DNA from: Shewanella oneidensis MR-1 | GTDB lineage: Bacteria; Pseudomonadota; Gammaproteobacteria; Enterobacterales; Shewanellaceae | Direction: 5' to 3' | DNA length: 64,000 bases | NCBI RefSeq assembly: GCF_000146165.2 | Contig: NC_004347.2 | Coordinates: 3,194,778 to 3,258,777, forward strand | Part shown: positions 1-10,229 of the stretch, piece by piece | Numbering within the stretch: position 1 is the stretch's first letter | How the letters are laid out: each line of letters starts with the position of its first letter | The notes under the pieces: generated by a model | What the model was told of the DNA's origin: nothing | Databases searched by the model: none | The model's input: only the letters and a program-made list of their open reading frames with translations | Position numbers and translations under genes: made by a program

Positions 1-80
1 CGCTTGATTGGCCCACACTCAATAAACTCAGCCCGAATCGAATGTGGTTACGCAAACTACTCAAAGGCAAAGCACTTTAG
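1..80 (+). CDS. mnmC: C-terminal end of MnmC (partial, cut by window start)
   Basis: Reading from base 3, an open frame runs to the TAG at 78-80 and ends in NPNR-like and RKLLKGKAL residues, which I remember as the usual C-terminus of the bifunctional tRNA 5-methylaminomethyl-2-thiouridine enzyme MnmC. In E. coli mnmC lies next to yfcL and faces it, exactly the arrangement here (yfcL at 887-1168 on the minus strand), which supports the call. Only about 25 residues are visible, so no catalytic feature can be checked. Confidence 0.55.
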   Translation, partial: LDWPTLNKLSPNRMWLRKLLKGKAL

Positions 81-218
81 TGGAAGTGAGCGTCGTGATT
101 TTAGTGGTTCTTATTGGTGACCGTATTAATGAGCTTAATTGCAGCAAATAAGCGTTATCGCTCAGAGAAAACTAAGCACTCCAATGCGGGGATTTTCTCA
201 AGATAAAAGTGCAAAAAC

Positions 219-252
219 AAAAAAGGATTAAGTCATTGCTTAATCCTTTTTG
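219..252. terminator. Bidirectional rho-independent terminator after the TrmH-family gene
   Basis: A 13-bp stem (220-232 with 239-251) closes a six-base loop, with A and T runs on the two sides. It sits just downstream of the minus-strand methyltransferase gene and would also serve the plus-strand mnmC. Confidence 0.8.
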
Positions 253-274
253 GATAAGACGCTGCTCCTTAAGA

Positions 275-883
275 CTACTTCGAAGACTCACGCTTAGTGG
301 TTTTAACGCGGGTACGATTATTGTTGTCTCGACTTGTGCGGATCAAGGCATCTCCATCAAACTCAGCTTCATTGGTCGCCTGTTTGCGATAGGTTTTCGC
401 TAATCTATCGTACAGCAGTACATTGACCGACGCAGCCAGATTCATGCAACCAACAGTTGGCACATACACAACGGCATCAGCCCTATCGATAATCTCTTGG
501 CCAATAGTGCCATCCTCAGGCCCAAACACATAAAAGGCTCTTTCGGGATGGACAAACTCCGGCAAAGGCGTCGCCCCCAAGACTAAATCCACGCAAACCA
601 GTTGAGTACCAGCAGGAATCGCATCAAGTAACGAGGTGACTCCAGTTAACGGAATGCGCTCAGCGGCGCTCTGCGTATCAGCATTATATTGCTGCGGCCC
701 ACGGGCGGCATATTCATAGCGTTTGCCCGTGTAGAACACGGCATCGACACCATAACAGCCCGAAGCGCGCATAATGCCGCCCACATTGGTGGGCGTTTTG
801 GGATTCACTAAACCGATATAAACCGCTTGCTGAGCTTGTGGTGATGCCACTGCGTCAACCAAAGTCGTCGTGGATGAACTCAT
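275..883 (-). CDS. TrmH/SpoU-family RNA 2'-O-methyltransferase
   Basis: Predicted to transfer a methyl group from S-adenosylmethionine to a ribose 2'-OH of tRNA or rRNA; the target is not determinable from sequence. The three SpoU motifs are present in order: motif 1 NVGGIMRAS near residue 35, motif 2 VFGPEDGTIGQEI near residue 120, and motif 3 VPTVGCMNLAASVN near residue 142, which together form the trefoil-knot SAM site. The C-terminal tail is basic and rich in Arg/Lys/Asn, consistent with RNA binding. ATG at 883 is preferred over TTG at 886. It begins four bases after the yfcL stop, so the two genes are probably co-translated. About 202 residues, near the minimal size for the family. Confidence 0.85.
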   Translation of the reverse strand: MSSSTTTLVDAVASPQAQQAVYIGLVNPKTPTNVGGIMRASGCYGVDAVFYTGKRYEYAARGPQQYNADTQSAAERIPLTGVTSLLDAIPAGTQLVCVDLVLGATPLPEFVHPERAFYVFGPEDGTIGQEIIDRADAVVYVPTVGCMNLAASVNVLLYDRLAKTYRKQATNEAEFDGDALIRTSRDNNNRTRVKTTKRESSK

Positions 884-886
884 CAA

Positions 887-1168
887 TCAGGCCGCTAAAT
901 GACTAACAATCTTGCCATGCAACTCTGGCCACGAAGCTTCTACCAGCGCGTAATCGGCATCATTTAATTCTTGGCGGGCAAGGGCTAAACATTCAGTCAT
1001 TTTTTCAAGTAAGGCTTCTAGCGTGCTCTCGCCTTGGTCTTCAAGTTGCGACAACACCACCGCCACATGGCCCTGCAGATAACCACAGGCAAATAAGGCA
1101 TCGTCATCACCATGGCTCACAACGGACTCAATCCACTGTTCTAGTGCTTCTTCATACTGCTCTAACAT
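887..1168 (-). CDS. yfcL: YfcL family protein
   Basis: A 93-residue acidic, probably helical protein of unknown function. The segment HGDDDALFACGYLQGH near residue 19 resembles E. coli YfcL (DDELFASGYLRGH as I remember it), and the location beside mnmC and upstream of the aroC region matches that of yfcL in enterobacteria. No signal peptide or membrane segment is visible. It is directly followed by the TrmH-family methyltransferase gene with a four-base gap, implying an operon. Function cannot be inferred beyond family membership. Confidence 0.75.
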   Translation of the reverse strand: MLEQYEEALEQWIESVVSHGDDDALFACGYLQGHVAVVLSQLEDQGESTLEALLEKMTECLALARQELNDADYALVEASWPELHGKIVSHLAA

Positions 1169-1252
1169 CGGGTCAAACTCTCCAATAACGTATTTCGCCC
1201 AAATGGCCGCTGGCCCCTCGGTGCTTGCAATCTCCGAGGAGAATAAATCTGA

Positions 1253-2383
1253 TTAGTCGGGGTTGGCCACCTGATACATCACATAATCATGGTAACCCGT
1301 CGTCACTTTGTAATAGCCACAAAGCTCACGATCTAATTGAGGGTCGCCACTATCCACAATTAAGGGGCGTCCTTCAAGTGCTTTTAGCTTAGTTTTTGTG
1401 GCGAGGATAATAATATTGTCCTTACCGAGGCGGCGGATAAGCTCTGGCGACAACTGTTGATTGCCACGACCGAGAATATGCCCCTGCCCGCCAATCAAGG
1501 TAATAATCAGTTTTGTCGGCTTATCTTGGGTAAGTTCGAGTAACTGCTTGGCGGTTAAATCACTTGCCACCAAGGCTTTATCTTGGATAAGGTCAACCCC
1601 CAGCAGGGTATTATCAAGGCCAAGTTCTTCCATCACAAAGGCGACTGTACTGCCCGAGCCCATAATGTACAGCTCATCTTCCATCTGCTGGATAACATCG
1701 GCGGCAATATCGGCGAGCACGAACTCGTCAACCTCTTTGCCCCCCATCTTGACCGCTTGCACATAACGGGGTTCGGCGGGCACTAATAGCTCACCAAAAC
1801 GTTTGGCGCGCACCGTACCTTGGCGAAACGCGACTTCATCAATATCCATCACATCGGCGCTCATTAGGCTAACCAACTCACCCTCGAGCAGCATTTTCAC
1901 CACCATGCCCGCAGCATGGGGTGTGATACCGTAAACGCCGGAATGGATTTTCACCCCAGCCGGTACACCAAGTACGGGTAATTTATCGTCGATAACCGCT
2001 TGTTCAAACACGCTATACACATCGCGAGCCGTGCCATCGCCCCCCGCAAACAGTAATAAATCGAGGGGTTCGTTCAGCAAGGTACGCACAACGGCTTGCG
2101 TATCGATGGCCTGAGTTTTATCTGGGGTTTGATACACCACGCGAGTGTTAAAACCTAAGGCGTTGGCGGCATCTTCCCCCATCACGCCTGAGGCGGTAAT
2201 GATTTCGATATCATTGGCATAGGGTGCAATGACTTCTAAGGCTTGCATCATACGCTTTATCGCCTTGGGCTCGGCGCCTAATGCAAGGGCTTCTTCTGCC
2301 ACACCATCGCTGCCCTTAAGACCCACACTTCCACCTAAACCCGCCAGTGGATTGATGACTAAGCCTAAACGAAACCGGATCAC
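1253..2383 (-). CDS. ATP-NAD kinase family protein
   Basis: A 376-residue protein with the NAD kinase signature GGDGTARD at residues 114-121, preceded by an N-terminal NPLAGLGGSVG loop. It belongs to the longer, poorly characterised ATP-NAD kinase-like branch, not to housekeeping NadK (about 290 residues), so NADP synthesis by it is unproven. A second glycine-rich stretch, IGGQGHILGRGNQQ near residue 295, is typical of this branch. Cytoplasmic, with no signal. It lies upstream of yfcL on the same strand with an 84-base gap, so it may head the yfcL/methyltransferase transcript. Confidence 0.75.
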   Translation of the reverse strand: MIRFRLGLVINPLAGLGGSVGLKGSDGVAEEALALGAEPKAIKRMMQALEVIAPYANDIEIITASGVMGEDAANALGFNTRVVYQTPDKTQAIDTQAVVRTLLNEPLDLLLFAGGDGTARDVYSVFEQAVIDDKLPVLGVPAGVKIHSGVYGITPHAAGMVVKMLLEGELVSLMSADVMDIDEVAFRQGTVRAKRFGELLVPAEPRYVQAVKMGGKEVDEFVLADIAADVIQQMEDELYIMGSGSTVAFVMEELGLDNTLLGVDLIQDKALVASDLTAKQLLELTQDKPTKLIITLIGGQGHILGRGNQQLSPELIRRLGKDNIIILATKTKLKALEGRPLIVDSGDPQLDRELCGYYKVTTGYHDYVMYQVANPD

Positions 2384-2445
2384 CTTAACCTCTCTTGTTG
2401 ATTATTCTTTTTTACAATGAGTTATTGTTCACAATCAATGTCAGC

Positions 2446-3615
2446 TTATGGCGCAACCGCTTGCGCCCTATCCTTTGGGATAAAAAACACTGCTAACATG
2501 GCAGCAAAAGCGCACGTAGCCGCAAATACCCAAGACCACACCGCCCCGCTGCCATCGCCCCAGATATACCCACAAATCCACGTTCCGAGTGCACCACCAA
2601 CGCCAAAGCTTAAGCTGGCATACAGGGCTTGCCCTTGGCTGCGATGACTTGCATCAAAATGTCGGTGCACAAATTGAATCGAAGCCGCATGGGTTAGACC
2701 AAAGGTGAATGCATGCAGCACTTGGCTTAAACCCAGCAATAACATGCTCTCTACGCCAAACGCGACCAATAACCAACGCACGGCGGTCATAGCAATACTG
2801 ACGACAAGCAAGGTATTCACGCCATAACGCCCAAGCAAACGAGGCGCAAACATAAACATCACGATTTCGGCCATCGCCCCTAAGGCGACAAAGATCCCCG
2901 CGGCCGCTTCGGTGTAACCCGCCTGCTTTAGATAAAGCACAAAGAAACCGTAAAAAGGCCCAGCACTCATCTGTAATAACATTGCCGAGATCATGAACCA
3001 GATAATCGGCTTAGTCCATTTAAGAGGCTGGCGCTCTTGTCCTTGTGGGCGCACAGCCCGATTGGCTGGCAGAGGCAAGGCACACACCAGCATCCCCGTA
3101 AACAAAACTAAACCAATATAGGGCAACACCTCGGTGCCCCATTGACCAATGGCAAAACCCGCACCGACGACTAAGCAGATATAGCCGATGCTGCCAAAGC
3201 TGCGGATCTGCCCATAACGACTGGCATTTTCACCTAGGGTTTCGAGGGTAATCACCTCAAGTTGTGCCAAAATCGCGTTCCAGAAAAAGGTATAAAGCGC
3301 AAGGCTCAGCGCCATATACACAAAACCACCGTGATAGAAAAAGCTTAAATACGCGAGCATCGCGGCGCCCGCGCCCATCTTAATTAATTCGGAACGCATG
3401 CCAGTGCGATCGGCCACCTTCGCCCACACATTGGGTGCCACGATACGCGTCGCCATTAAAATCGCGAGTAAAAAACCGATTTCTTGAGGATTAAATCCTC
3501 GGTTTTCAAAGAAGACCCCAAGGTAGGGGATCATAGTACCGAGAATTGAAAAGAAGAAAAAATAACAAGCACATAGCCAGCGTAATTGCTGGCTTGTGCT
3601 AGAGATTGTAAGCAT
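2446..3615 (-). CDS. MFS transporter, HcaT / PF12832-like
   Basis: A 389-residue protein with about 12 hydrophobic segments, in the size range of the major facilitator superfamily. It opens with a long hydrophobic first helix and a YLGVFFENRGFNPQEIGFL segment typical of the 3-phenylpropionate permease (HcaT) / nucleoside-permease-like branch. In Shewanella this gene commonly precedes aroC. The substrate cannot be assigned; nothing next to it points to aromatic acid catabolism. The gene is 77 bases downstream of nothing else on its strand until aroC's 3' neighbour, and probably has its own promoter. Confidence 0.75.
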   Translation of the reverse strand: MLTISSTSQQLRWLCACYFFFFSILGTMIPYLGVFFENRGFNPQEIGFLLAILMATRIVAPNVWAKVADRTGMRSELIKMGAGAAMLAYLSFFYHGGFVYMALSLALYTFFWNAILAQLEVITLETLGENASRYGQIRSFGSIGYICLVVGAGFAIGQWGTEVLPYIGLVLFTGMLVCALPLPANRAVRPQGQERQPLKWTKPIIWFMISAMLLQMSAGPFYGFFVLYLKQAGYTEAAAGIFVALGAMAEIVMFMFAPRLLGRYGVNTLLVVSIAMTAVRWLLVAFGVESMLLLGLSQVLHAFTFGLTHAASIQFVHRHFDASHRSQGQALYASLSFGVGGALGTWICGYIWGDGSGAVWSWVFAATCAFAAMLAVFFIPKDRAQAVAP

Positions 3616-3692
3616 TAACGCATTCCATTTATTGCACAGTTATCACAGCCGCTATGTATTACTGTTGTCTTATGCCGGCTGTTTCATACGGC

Positions 3693-4787
3693 CTATCTCA
3701 TACCAAGAATCGGTGTATGACTACGGACATGCTGATTTTGCGCTCTATGTCTTAACAGATGATCCATCAACACAATCGCCAGCATCGCTTCGGCGATTGG
3801 TACGGCGCGGATCCCGACACAGGGATCGTGACGACCTTTAGTCACCACTTCCGCCATTTCTCCTTGGGCCGTCATGCTTTGGCCCGGCACACTGATACTC
3901 GAGGTCGGTTTTAATGCGATATGAGCAATAATCGGTTGACCCGATGAGATGCCGCCGAGGATGCCGCCCGCATGATTAGATTCAAAACCCTGCGGCGACA
4001 TTAAATCGCGCCCTTCTGAGCCCTTTTGCGTCACAACCCCAAAACCATCACCGATTTCCACGCCTTTTACGGCGTTAATGCCCATTAAAGCATGGGCGAT
4101 GTCGGCATCGAGCCTATCGAACACGGGTTCACCCAGTCCAACTGGCACATTAGTCGCCACCACCGAAATTTTGGCGCCAATGGAATCACCGGATTTTTTC
4201 AGCTCGCGCATATATTCATCCAGCGCCTCGAGCTTACTCGCATCGGGGAAGAAAAAGGCGTTCTGCTCGATTTGACTAAAATCGAGGGTCTCGGCGCAAA
4301 TCGGCCCAAGTTGCGACATATAACCTTGGATACTAATGCCATGCACTTGTTTTAAATATTTTTTCGCCACGGCACCCGCAGCAACGCGCATCGCGGTTTC
4401 ACGGGCGGATGAGCGGCCGCCACCACGGTAATCACGCAAGCCATACTTTTGCTGATAAGTGTAATCTGCGTGGCCTGGGCGGAATAAATCTTTGATATTA
4501 GAATAATCTTGGCTGCGCTGATCGGTATTTTCAATCAACAAACCAATGGAGGTTCCCGTAGTTTTGCCTTCAAACACACCGGATAAGATCCGTACTTCAT
4601 CAGGCTCACGGCGGGCGGTGGTATAACGGGATGTACCAGGACGACGACGGTCTAAATCATGTTGCATATCGGCTTCGGTGAGTTCGAGCCCTGGGGGGCA
4701 ACCATCAATAATACAACCGAGTGCCACACCGTGACTTTCACCAAAGGTAGTCACCACAAAATTTTGACCAATACTGTTTCCAGACAT
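3693..4787 (-). CDS. aroC: Chorismate synthase
   Basis: Catalyses 5-enolpyruvylshikimate-3-phosphate to chorismate, the last step of the shikimate pathway, using reduced FMN. The start [20 protein letters not shown] carries the family signature GESHG, and further in are the conserved [20 protein letters not shown] segment and the C-terminal [18 protein letters not shown] segment. The open frame extends upstream, but ATG at 4787 gives the normal 364-residue protein with a conserved N-terminus. The gene follows prmB on the same strand, as in E. coli; a stem-loop lies in the 128-base gap. Confidence 0.97.
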   Translation of the reverse strand: MSGNSIGQNFVVTTFGESHGVALGCIIDGCPPGLELTEADMQHDLDRRRPGTSRYTTARREPDEVRILSGVFEGKTTGTSIGLLIENTDQRSQDYSNIKDLFRPGHADYTYQQKYGLRDYRGGGRSSARETAMRVAAGAVAKKYLKQVHGISIQGYMSQLGPICAETLDFSQIEQNAFFFPDASKLEALDEYMRELKKSGDSIGAKISVVATNVPVGLGEPVFDRLDADIAHALMGINAVKGVEIGDGFGVVTQKGSEGRDLMSPQGFESNHAGGILGGISSGQPIIAHIALKPTSSISVPGQSMTAQGEMAEVVTKGRHDPCVGIRAVPIAEAMLAIVLMDHLLRHRAQNQHVRSHTPILGMR

Positions 4788-4850
4788 CCGCTTTTTACAC
4801 CTTAAATGATTTGCTTCTCGCTCCGCGCCCAGCAATGGCTGGACAATTCT

Positions 4851-4885
4851 TTTTCCCGCTGCAAGCCTAACTGGCAGCGGGAAAA
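4851..4885. other. Stem-loop between prmB and aroC
   Basis: A 12-bp perfect stem (4851-4862 with 4874-4885) with an 11-base loop lies in the intergenic region. On the minus strand it is not followed by a proper U-run, so it is more likely a processing or attenuation hairpin than a terminator. Function is unknown. Confidence 0.45.
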
Positions 4886-4915
4886 GACTCAACCTAATTT
4901 ATGTGCTTATTGTGA

Positions 4916-5860
4916 TTATTGCGCATCGCGATAAATAGCAAAAAGCGATTGATGTTCGATCAATTGATCACGAGTCAGGACAAACACACCGTCGCCGCCG
5001 TTTTCAAAGTTAACCCAGGTAAATGGCACTTCAGGGAATTGCTCCATCAGATGCACCATAGAGTTACCCACTTCAACCACTAAAATACCCGTTGGTGTCA
5101 GGTATTGAGCCGCATTCGCTAAAATACGTTTGGTTAAGTCAAGGCCATCACGACCCGAGGCTAACCCAATGGCAGGCTCATGGTGGTATTCATCTGGCAT
5201 ATCGCCGATGTCTTCTTCATCCACATAGGGTGGATTAGAAACAATCAAATCGTATTGTGGACCTTCAGGAATGGCTGAAAACAGATCCGATTGCATCGGG
5301 AAAACTCTGTCCATCACCCCTAAGGTTTCGACGTTGACCTGCGCCACATCAAGGGCATCTTCACTGATATCGAGCGCATCGACTTCAGCTTCATCAAATT
5401 CGTAGGCGCAGGCAATCGCGATACAACCACTGCCAGTGCATAAATCTAAAATACGGTTAACGGGTTTGCCGTATAACCAAGGGCCAAAGCGATTGGCGAT
5501 CATCTCCGCAATAGGTGAACGAGGCACAAGTACACGTTCATCGACATAAAACTCAAGCCCTGCAAAGCGCGCTTTATTGGTTAAATAAGGCACAGGCAAA
5601 CGTTCACGAACGCGGCGAATGATAAGCTCGACAATTTTGTGTTTTTCGCTGCTGGTTAAGTTACTTAAAATCACTTGTTGGCCGATTTCTTCGGGCAAGT
5701 GCAGCGCATGGAACACTAAGGCTATCGCCTCATCCCACGCATTATCTGTACCATGGCCATAGTACACATTGGCATCATTAAAGCGGCTCACCGCCCAACG
5801 CAACATGTCACCAATGGTGCGTAACTCTGTCACAGCTTCATCTACAAAGATCTTATCCAA
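4916..5860 (-). CDS. prmB: 50S ribosomal protein L3 glutamine methyltransferase
   Basis: Methylates the GGQ-like glutamine of ribosomal protein L3 using SAM. At 314 residues it has the usual PrmB length. The SAM-binding loop [13 protein letters not shown] lies at residues 138-150 and the catalytic NPPY motif, which recognises glutamine substrates, at 209-212. PrmB is distinguished from the release-factor methylase PrmC by its position between smrB and aroC, as in E. coli, and by its N-terminal domain. smrB diverges from it, with the two starts 80 bases apart. Confidence 0.95.
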   Translation of the reverse strand: MDKIFVDEAVTELRTIGDMLRWAVSRFNDANVYYGHGTDNAWDEAIALVFHALHLPEEIGQQVILSNLTSSEKHKIVELIIRRVRERLPVPYLTNKARFAGLEFYVDERVLVPRSPIAEMIANRFGPWLYGKPVNRILDLCTGSGCIAIACAYEFDEAEVDALDISEDALDVAQVNVETLGVMDRVFPMQSDLFSAIPEGPQYDLIVSNPPYVDEEDIGDMPDEYHHEPAIGLASGRDGLDLTKRILANAAQYLTPTGILVVEVGNSMVHLMEQFPEVPFTWVNFENGGDGVFVLTRDQLIEHQSLFAIYRDAQ

Positions 5861-5940
5861 AACGCTCTCCCGCTTGTATGTTCACAAACATTGTAACTGA
5901 ACTCTATTCAGAAACCATAGGATTCAATAGAATACCCGCC

Positions 5941-6471
5941 ATGAATAAAGACGATGACAAAGAAGGCATGGCGATGTTTTCGGCGCTAATCGAGGGGATA
6001 AAACCTATCACCCAAGATAAGCGGCATTTTCGCACGCCCCTAAAAACCAAACAGGAAATTGAACTAAAAGAGCAGCAATTGCATGCTAACAGTTATTTCT
6101 CAGATACTTATCAACCGCTACTCCCCGTTCAAGGGCCGATGCGTTGGCTCGATGAAGGGGTTGATAGTTTAGAGCTTAAACGCTTAAGACGTGGCGATTA
6201 TCAGCCGGATTTATTGCTGGATTTACACGGTTACCGCCAATCAGAGGCCAAGCTCGAATTAGCTGCGCTCATTCAAGCCTGTGTAAAACAGCAAAGCCAA
6301 TGCTGCTGCGTGATGCACGGTTATGGCACCGGCATACTTAAACAGCAGGTGCCTATGTGGCTGGTGCAACATCCGATGGTTAAGGCCTTTCACCAAGCGC
6401 CTAAAGAATGGGGTGGCGATGCCGCGTTGCTGGTACTGATTGATATTGGCGACCAGCCCCATAGACGTTAA
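5941..6471 (+). CDS. smrB: SmrB, Smr-domain endonuclease of ribosome rescue
   Basis: Smr-domain protein; E. coli SmrB cleaves mRNA at collided ribosomes. The Smr domain occupies roughly residues 90-170, with the LDLHGYRQSEAKLEL motif and the CCCVMHGYGTGILK motif, which carry the conserved DLHG and HGxG residues. The open frame runs upstream to 5878, but homologues start at ATG 5941 (MNKDDDKEG), giving 176 residues, close to the E. coli protein. It is divergent from prmB and convergent with sixA, separated by a strong terminator. Confidence 0.92.
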   Translation: MNKDDDKEGMAMFSALIEGIKPITQDKRHFRTPLKTKQEIELKEQQLHANSYFSDTYQPLLPVQGPMRWLDEGVDSLELKRLRRGDYQPDLLLDLHGYRQSEAKLELAALIQACVKQQSQCCCVMHGYGTGILKQQVPMWLVQHPMVKAFHQAPKEWGGDAALLVLIDIGDQPHRR

Positions 6472-6500
6472 GTTATTCAACTTTATTAAAAAAGCATACT

Positions 6501-6536
6501 AAAACAAAGGGCCCACATTGGTGGGCCCTTTGTTTT
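6501..6536. terminator. Bidirectional terminator between smrB and sixA
   Basis: A 16-bp perfect stem (6501-6516 with 6521-6536) with a four-base ATTG loop, A-rich on the left and T-rich on the right, sits between two convergent genes and serves both. Confidence 0.92.
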
Positions 6537-6548
6537 ATATTGAATTTA

Positions 6549-7019
6549 TTAACTTATACTATGAGGAGCATGCTGCCACATAAGAGAGGCTTGCTCGGCA
6601 TGTTTATCGATTAATGTGATCCCAGAGGTGGCAAACAAGGGCGGTTCAACACCCGCTACCAGCTCACTCACCAAATAACCTAACAGTGGCATATGGGAAA
6701 TCACCAACACTTTATCGGCCTTATACAATTCGGCATAGGCTAAAATCAATGCGGCCACATTAGCAGGATCACCGGAAGGCACGAGATCATCGGCAACCAG
6801 CCATTTGCGCGGCTCAGAAAAATGTTGACTCAATTCTTGCCAAGTTTGCTGAGCACGTAAGTAAGGACTGACCAAAACAAGATCAAAATCGCTGACGCTT
6901 CGGGCTAACCAGTTGCTCATCAAGACAGTATGGAGTCTTCCAACATCGGTTAGTGTTCTATCCCTATCCGACTGAGCGTTAAATCCAGCCTCACCATGTC
7001 GCATCAAAAATAGCTGCAT
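6549..7019 (-). CDS. sixA: Phosphohistidine phosphatase SixA
   Basis: Histidine-phosphatase-family enzyme; E. coli SixA removes phosphate from histidines of phosphotransfer proteins such as the ArcB HPt domain or NPr. The RHG catalytic motif sits at residues 7-9 (MQLFLMRHGEAG), with a second conserved histidine in VISHMPLLGYL near residue 108. ATG at 7019 is preceded by a GAGAG Shine-Dalgarno and yields 156 residues, the usual length; the upstream extension to 7037 is not needed. It is placed after smrB, as in E. coli, where fadJ follows directly; here about 9 kb of extra genes intervene. Confidence 0.93.
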   Translation of the reverse strand: MQLFLMRHGEAGFNAQSDRDRTLTDVGRLHTVLMSNWLARSVSDFDLVLVSPYLRAQQTWQELSQHFSEPRKWLVADDLVPSGDPANVAALILAYAELYKADKVLVISHMPLLGYLVSELVAGVEPPLFATSGITLIDKHAEQASLMWQHAPHSIS

Positions 7020-7188
7020 ACGTCTCTCGCTACCCACACTTGTTTTTGTTTTATCCCAATTGTAGCCCTAAAATGGATTTCGACAAACCTTGCAAGCGTT
7101 AATCTTTAGTCGATAAGCACAAGAGATATTTGCCAAAAACCATTAAGACTATCAATATATAACAAGCCATCGTTACCGGAGTGTCTCT

Positions 7189-9978
7189 TTGCAAGCCTCT
7201 CAGTCTATTTACAAAAGTCCAAACGATCACCGCCAATACCGTTATCTCCAGTTAGATAATGCGCTGCGGGTATTATTGGTGGAAGATTTGGATGCCAGTC
7301 AAGCCGCCGCTTCCATGGCGGTTGCAGTGGGGCATTTTGATGATCCTGCGGATAGACCGGGTATGGCCCATTTTTTAGAGCATATGCTCTTTTTAGGCAC
7401 CGAAAAATTCCCCGATTCAGGCGAGTATCACGCCTTTATCAATCAGCATGGTGGCAGCAATAATGCTTGGACAGGCACTGAGCATACCAACTTCTTTTTT
7501 ACCATCAACGCCGATGTATTTGCCGACTCCTTAGATAGGTTTAGCCAATTCTTTATCGCGCCCAAATTTGACTTAGAACTAGTAGATAGAGAACGCCAAG
7601 CCATTGAATCTGAATTTAGTTTAAAGCTGAAAGACGATATTCGCCGCACCTATCAAGTACTTAAAGAAACTGTCAACCAACAGCATCCATTCTCAAAATT
7701 CTCCGTGGGTAACTTAGTCACTTTAGGTGGTGAGCAGGCACAGGTTAGAAGTGAATTATTGACGTTTTATCAGACTCACTACAGTGCTAATTTAATGACT
7801 CTGTGTTTAGTCGCTCCGATGTCGTTAGATGCTTTGCAAGCACTTGCAATGCAATATTTCAGCGAGATCCGTAATTTAAACATCGTAAAACAGTACCCGC
7901 AGGTGCCGCTGTTTTCTGAAAATGAACTACTAAAGCAAATCAATATAGTCCCTCTAAAGGAACAAAAGCGCTTAAGCATCAGTTTTAATTTTCCTGGCAT
8001 TGACCACTATTACAAACGCAAACCGCTCACCTATATTAGCCATATTCTCGGCAATGAGAGTAAAGGCAGCCTGCTGTCGTACCTTAAAGAACAAGGTTTA
8101 GTGAATAATTTATCGGCAGGTGGTGGAGTCAATGGTTATAACTTCAAAGACTATAGTATTGGCCTGCAGCTCACCGACAAAGGCATGAGCAATATTGACG
8201 ACATTGTTTGTAGCTGTTTTGAGTACATTGAACTGATTAAAACTCAAGGACTTGAAGACTGGCGCTATTTGGAGCGAGCAAATCTGCTGAAAATGGCATT
8301 TCGCTATCAAGAACAAGTCAAATCTCTCGATTTGGCCAGCCACTTAAGCATCAATATGCACCACTATGAAGTGGAAGATCTGTTGTTTGGTGATTATCGC
8401 ATGGATGGCTTAGACGTAGCCGAAACCCTCGAATTATTGGCACTAATGACACCACAAAACATGCGGTTGCAGCTTATCGCCCAATCAGTGGCAACTGAAC
8501 GTAAAGCCAGCTGGTATCACACACCCTACCAAGTTTTGCCGATAAAGCCTGAGTCCCTCGCCCGCTGGCAAGTCACAGATATTCGCCCTGAACTCCAGTT
8601 ACCTGCAGCGAATCCCTTCATTGTGGCTGATTCTATTGCTCGCCCCGATAAAAGCGAAGTTGCCGTCCCAGTCATCGTTGCTGAATCAGCGGGATATCGT
8701 ATTTGGCATAAAAAAGACGATGAATTTAATGTTCCTAAAGGGCATATGTATTTATCACTCGACTCAGAGCAAGCAAGTAAAACACCAAAACATGCCGCCC
8801 TCACCCGCTTGTATGTCGAGATGTTGCTCGATTATCTGACCGAGCCTACTTATCAAGCGGAAGTCGCAGGATTGAGTTATAACATCTATCCACATCAAGG
8901 GGGCATAACACTGCATTTATCCGGTTTTACTGGTAATCAAGAAACGCTATTAGCTTTGCTTATCCATAAAGCAAGAGAACGTAATTTTACCGAAGAACGG
9001 TTTGCCTTAATCAAGTCTCAGTTGCTACGTAGTTGGCAAAATTTGGCTCAAGCTAAGCCAATTTCTCAGCTGTTTACCAGCCTGACGGCAACATTACAAA
9101 AGCGCAGTTACGAACCAGCCAGAATGGCGCAAGTACTCGAAGATATAACCTTAAATGACCTACACAACCATGTAAGGGCATTTTACGAGAAAATTTATCT
9201 TGAAGGGTTAATATACGGGGATTGGTTAGTCTCAGAGGCACAGGCACTTGGCAAACGTCTGGAACATATTTTATCGCTTGTCTCTAGTCCAAGCGCCGAA
9301 TCGACCCGAGAATTAATTAATTTAACCGGACAAGGCACACTTTTAAGAGAACTGGCAATAGATCATCAAGATAGCGCCATTATTGTGTATTACCAATCAG
9401 CAACTGCAACGCCAGAAAAAATGGCGCTTTTTAGCTTACTTAATCACACAATGTCTTCAACCTTCTTCCATGAACTGCGCACGGAAAAACAGTTAGGCTA
9501 TATGGTTGGCACTGGATATTTGCCGCTAAATCGACATCCTGGACTCATTTTTTATATTCAATCTCCCACCACAGGACCACTGTCTTTACTGGAAGCAATA
9601 GATGAGTTTATTGCTGATTTTAACTATGCCGTCATGCAAATCACCAATGAAGAATGGGAAAGTACAAAACAAGGTCTCATCAATCAAGTGATGGAACACG
9701 ATGCCAACCTTAAAACCCGAGGCCAGCGTTATTGGGTTAGTGTAGGTAATCGAGATTACCAGTTCAATCAAAGGGAATTGGTAGTCGCCGAAATCAGCAA
9801 ACTCACTCGCCCTGATTTACTCAAATTTATGATGCAAAAAATGCGTACTAAGCATAGTGATCGCTTAGTGCTTTTTAGTACAGGTTCAGCTCATACAGCT
9901 CAGTCAGCACTCACATCCGATAATATGATTACCGACCTTAAAGTGTTTAAACAAAACACTGAGAAGTTTAATTTTTAA
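7189..9978 (+). CDS. M16 (insulinase/pitrilysin-type) zinc metallopeptidase
   Basis: A 929-residue member of the insulin-degrading-enzyme family. The inverted zinc motif HFLEH is at residues 61-65, and the distal glutamate is in the ERQAIESEF segment near residue 135. Full-length architecture with the catalytic N-half, the inactive C-half and an RTEKQLGYMVGTGY substrate-site motif near residue 763. TTG at 7189 is the best start: GGAG at 7178-7181 lies seven bases upstream, and no better in-frame start is visible. Unlike E. coli pitrilysin it has no signal peptide, so it should be cytoplasmic. It degrades short to medium peptides. It opens the block inserted between sixA and fadJ; a link to the nearby peptide genes is only an inference from position. 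Confidence 0.92.
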   Translation: MQASQSIYKSPNDHRQYRYLQLDNALRVLLVEDLDASQAAASMAVAVGHFDDPADRPGMAHFLEHMLFLGTEKFPDSGEYHAFINQHGGSNNAWTGTEHTNFFFTINADVFADSLDRFSQFFIAPKFDLELVDRERQAIESEFSLKLKDDIRRTYQVLKETVNQQHPFSKFSVGNLVTLGGEQAQVRSELLTFYQTHYSANLMTLCLVAPMSLDALQALAMQYFSEIRNLNIVKQYPQVPLFSENELLKQINIVPLKEQKRLSISFNFPGIDHYYKRKPLTYISHILGNESKGSLLSYLKEQGLVNNLSAGGGVNGYNFKDYSIGLQLTDKGMSNIDDIVCSCFEYIELIKTQGLEDWRYLERANLLKMAFRYQEQVKSLDLASHLSINMHHYEVEDLLFGDYRMDGLDVAETLELLALMTPQNMRLQLIAQSVATERKASWYHTPYQVLPIKPESLARWQVTDIRPELQLPAANPFIVADSIARPDKSEVAVPVIVAESAGYRIWHKKDDEFNVPKGHMYLSLDSEQASKTPKHAALTRLYVEMLLDYLTEPTYQAEVAGLSYNIYPHQGGITLHLSGFTGNQETLLALLIHKARERNFTEERFALIKSQLLRSWQNLAQAKPISQLFTSLTATLQKRSYEPARMAQVLEDITLNDLHNHVRAFYEKIYLEGLIYGDWLVSEAQALGKRLEHILSLVSSPSAESTRELINLTGQGTLLRELAIDHQDSAIIVYYQSATATPEKMALFSLLNHTMSSTFFHELRTEKQLGYMVGTGYLPLNRHPGLIFYIQSPTTGPLSLLEAIDEFIADFNYAVMQITNEEWESTKQGLINQVMEHDANLKTRGQRYWVSVGNRDYQFNQRELVVAEISKLTRPDLLKFMMQKMRTKHSDRLVLFSTGSAHTAQSALTSDNMITDLKVFKQNTEKFNF

Positions 9979-10229
9979 TCAAAATCGTGATGCAAGCTCA
10001 GTAATCCAGCATTTGTTGTAAACAAACATAACCGCTGCTTTAATGCATTTATGTAGTGTTATCTATGGCCTAAGCATGGAAAATTAATGTAAAACACGCC
10101 TACCCCACCTATCTGATGGAAAACCACGCACGATCTGACTCCATCTATCTGCAATTAAAAGGAATTTTTACATTCTCACTTTTGACAAAAGCGGGTATTT
10201 CTGGAAAAGTGATGTAACACAATTGTTTC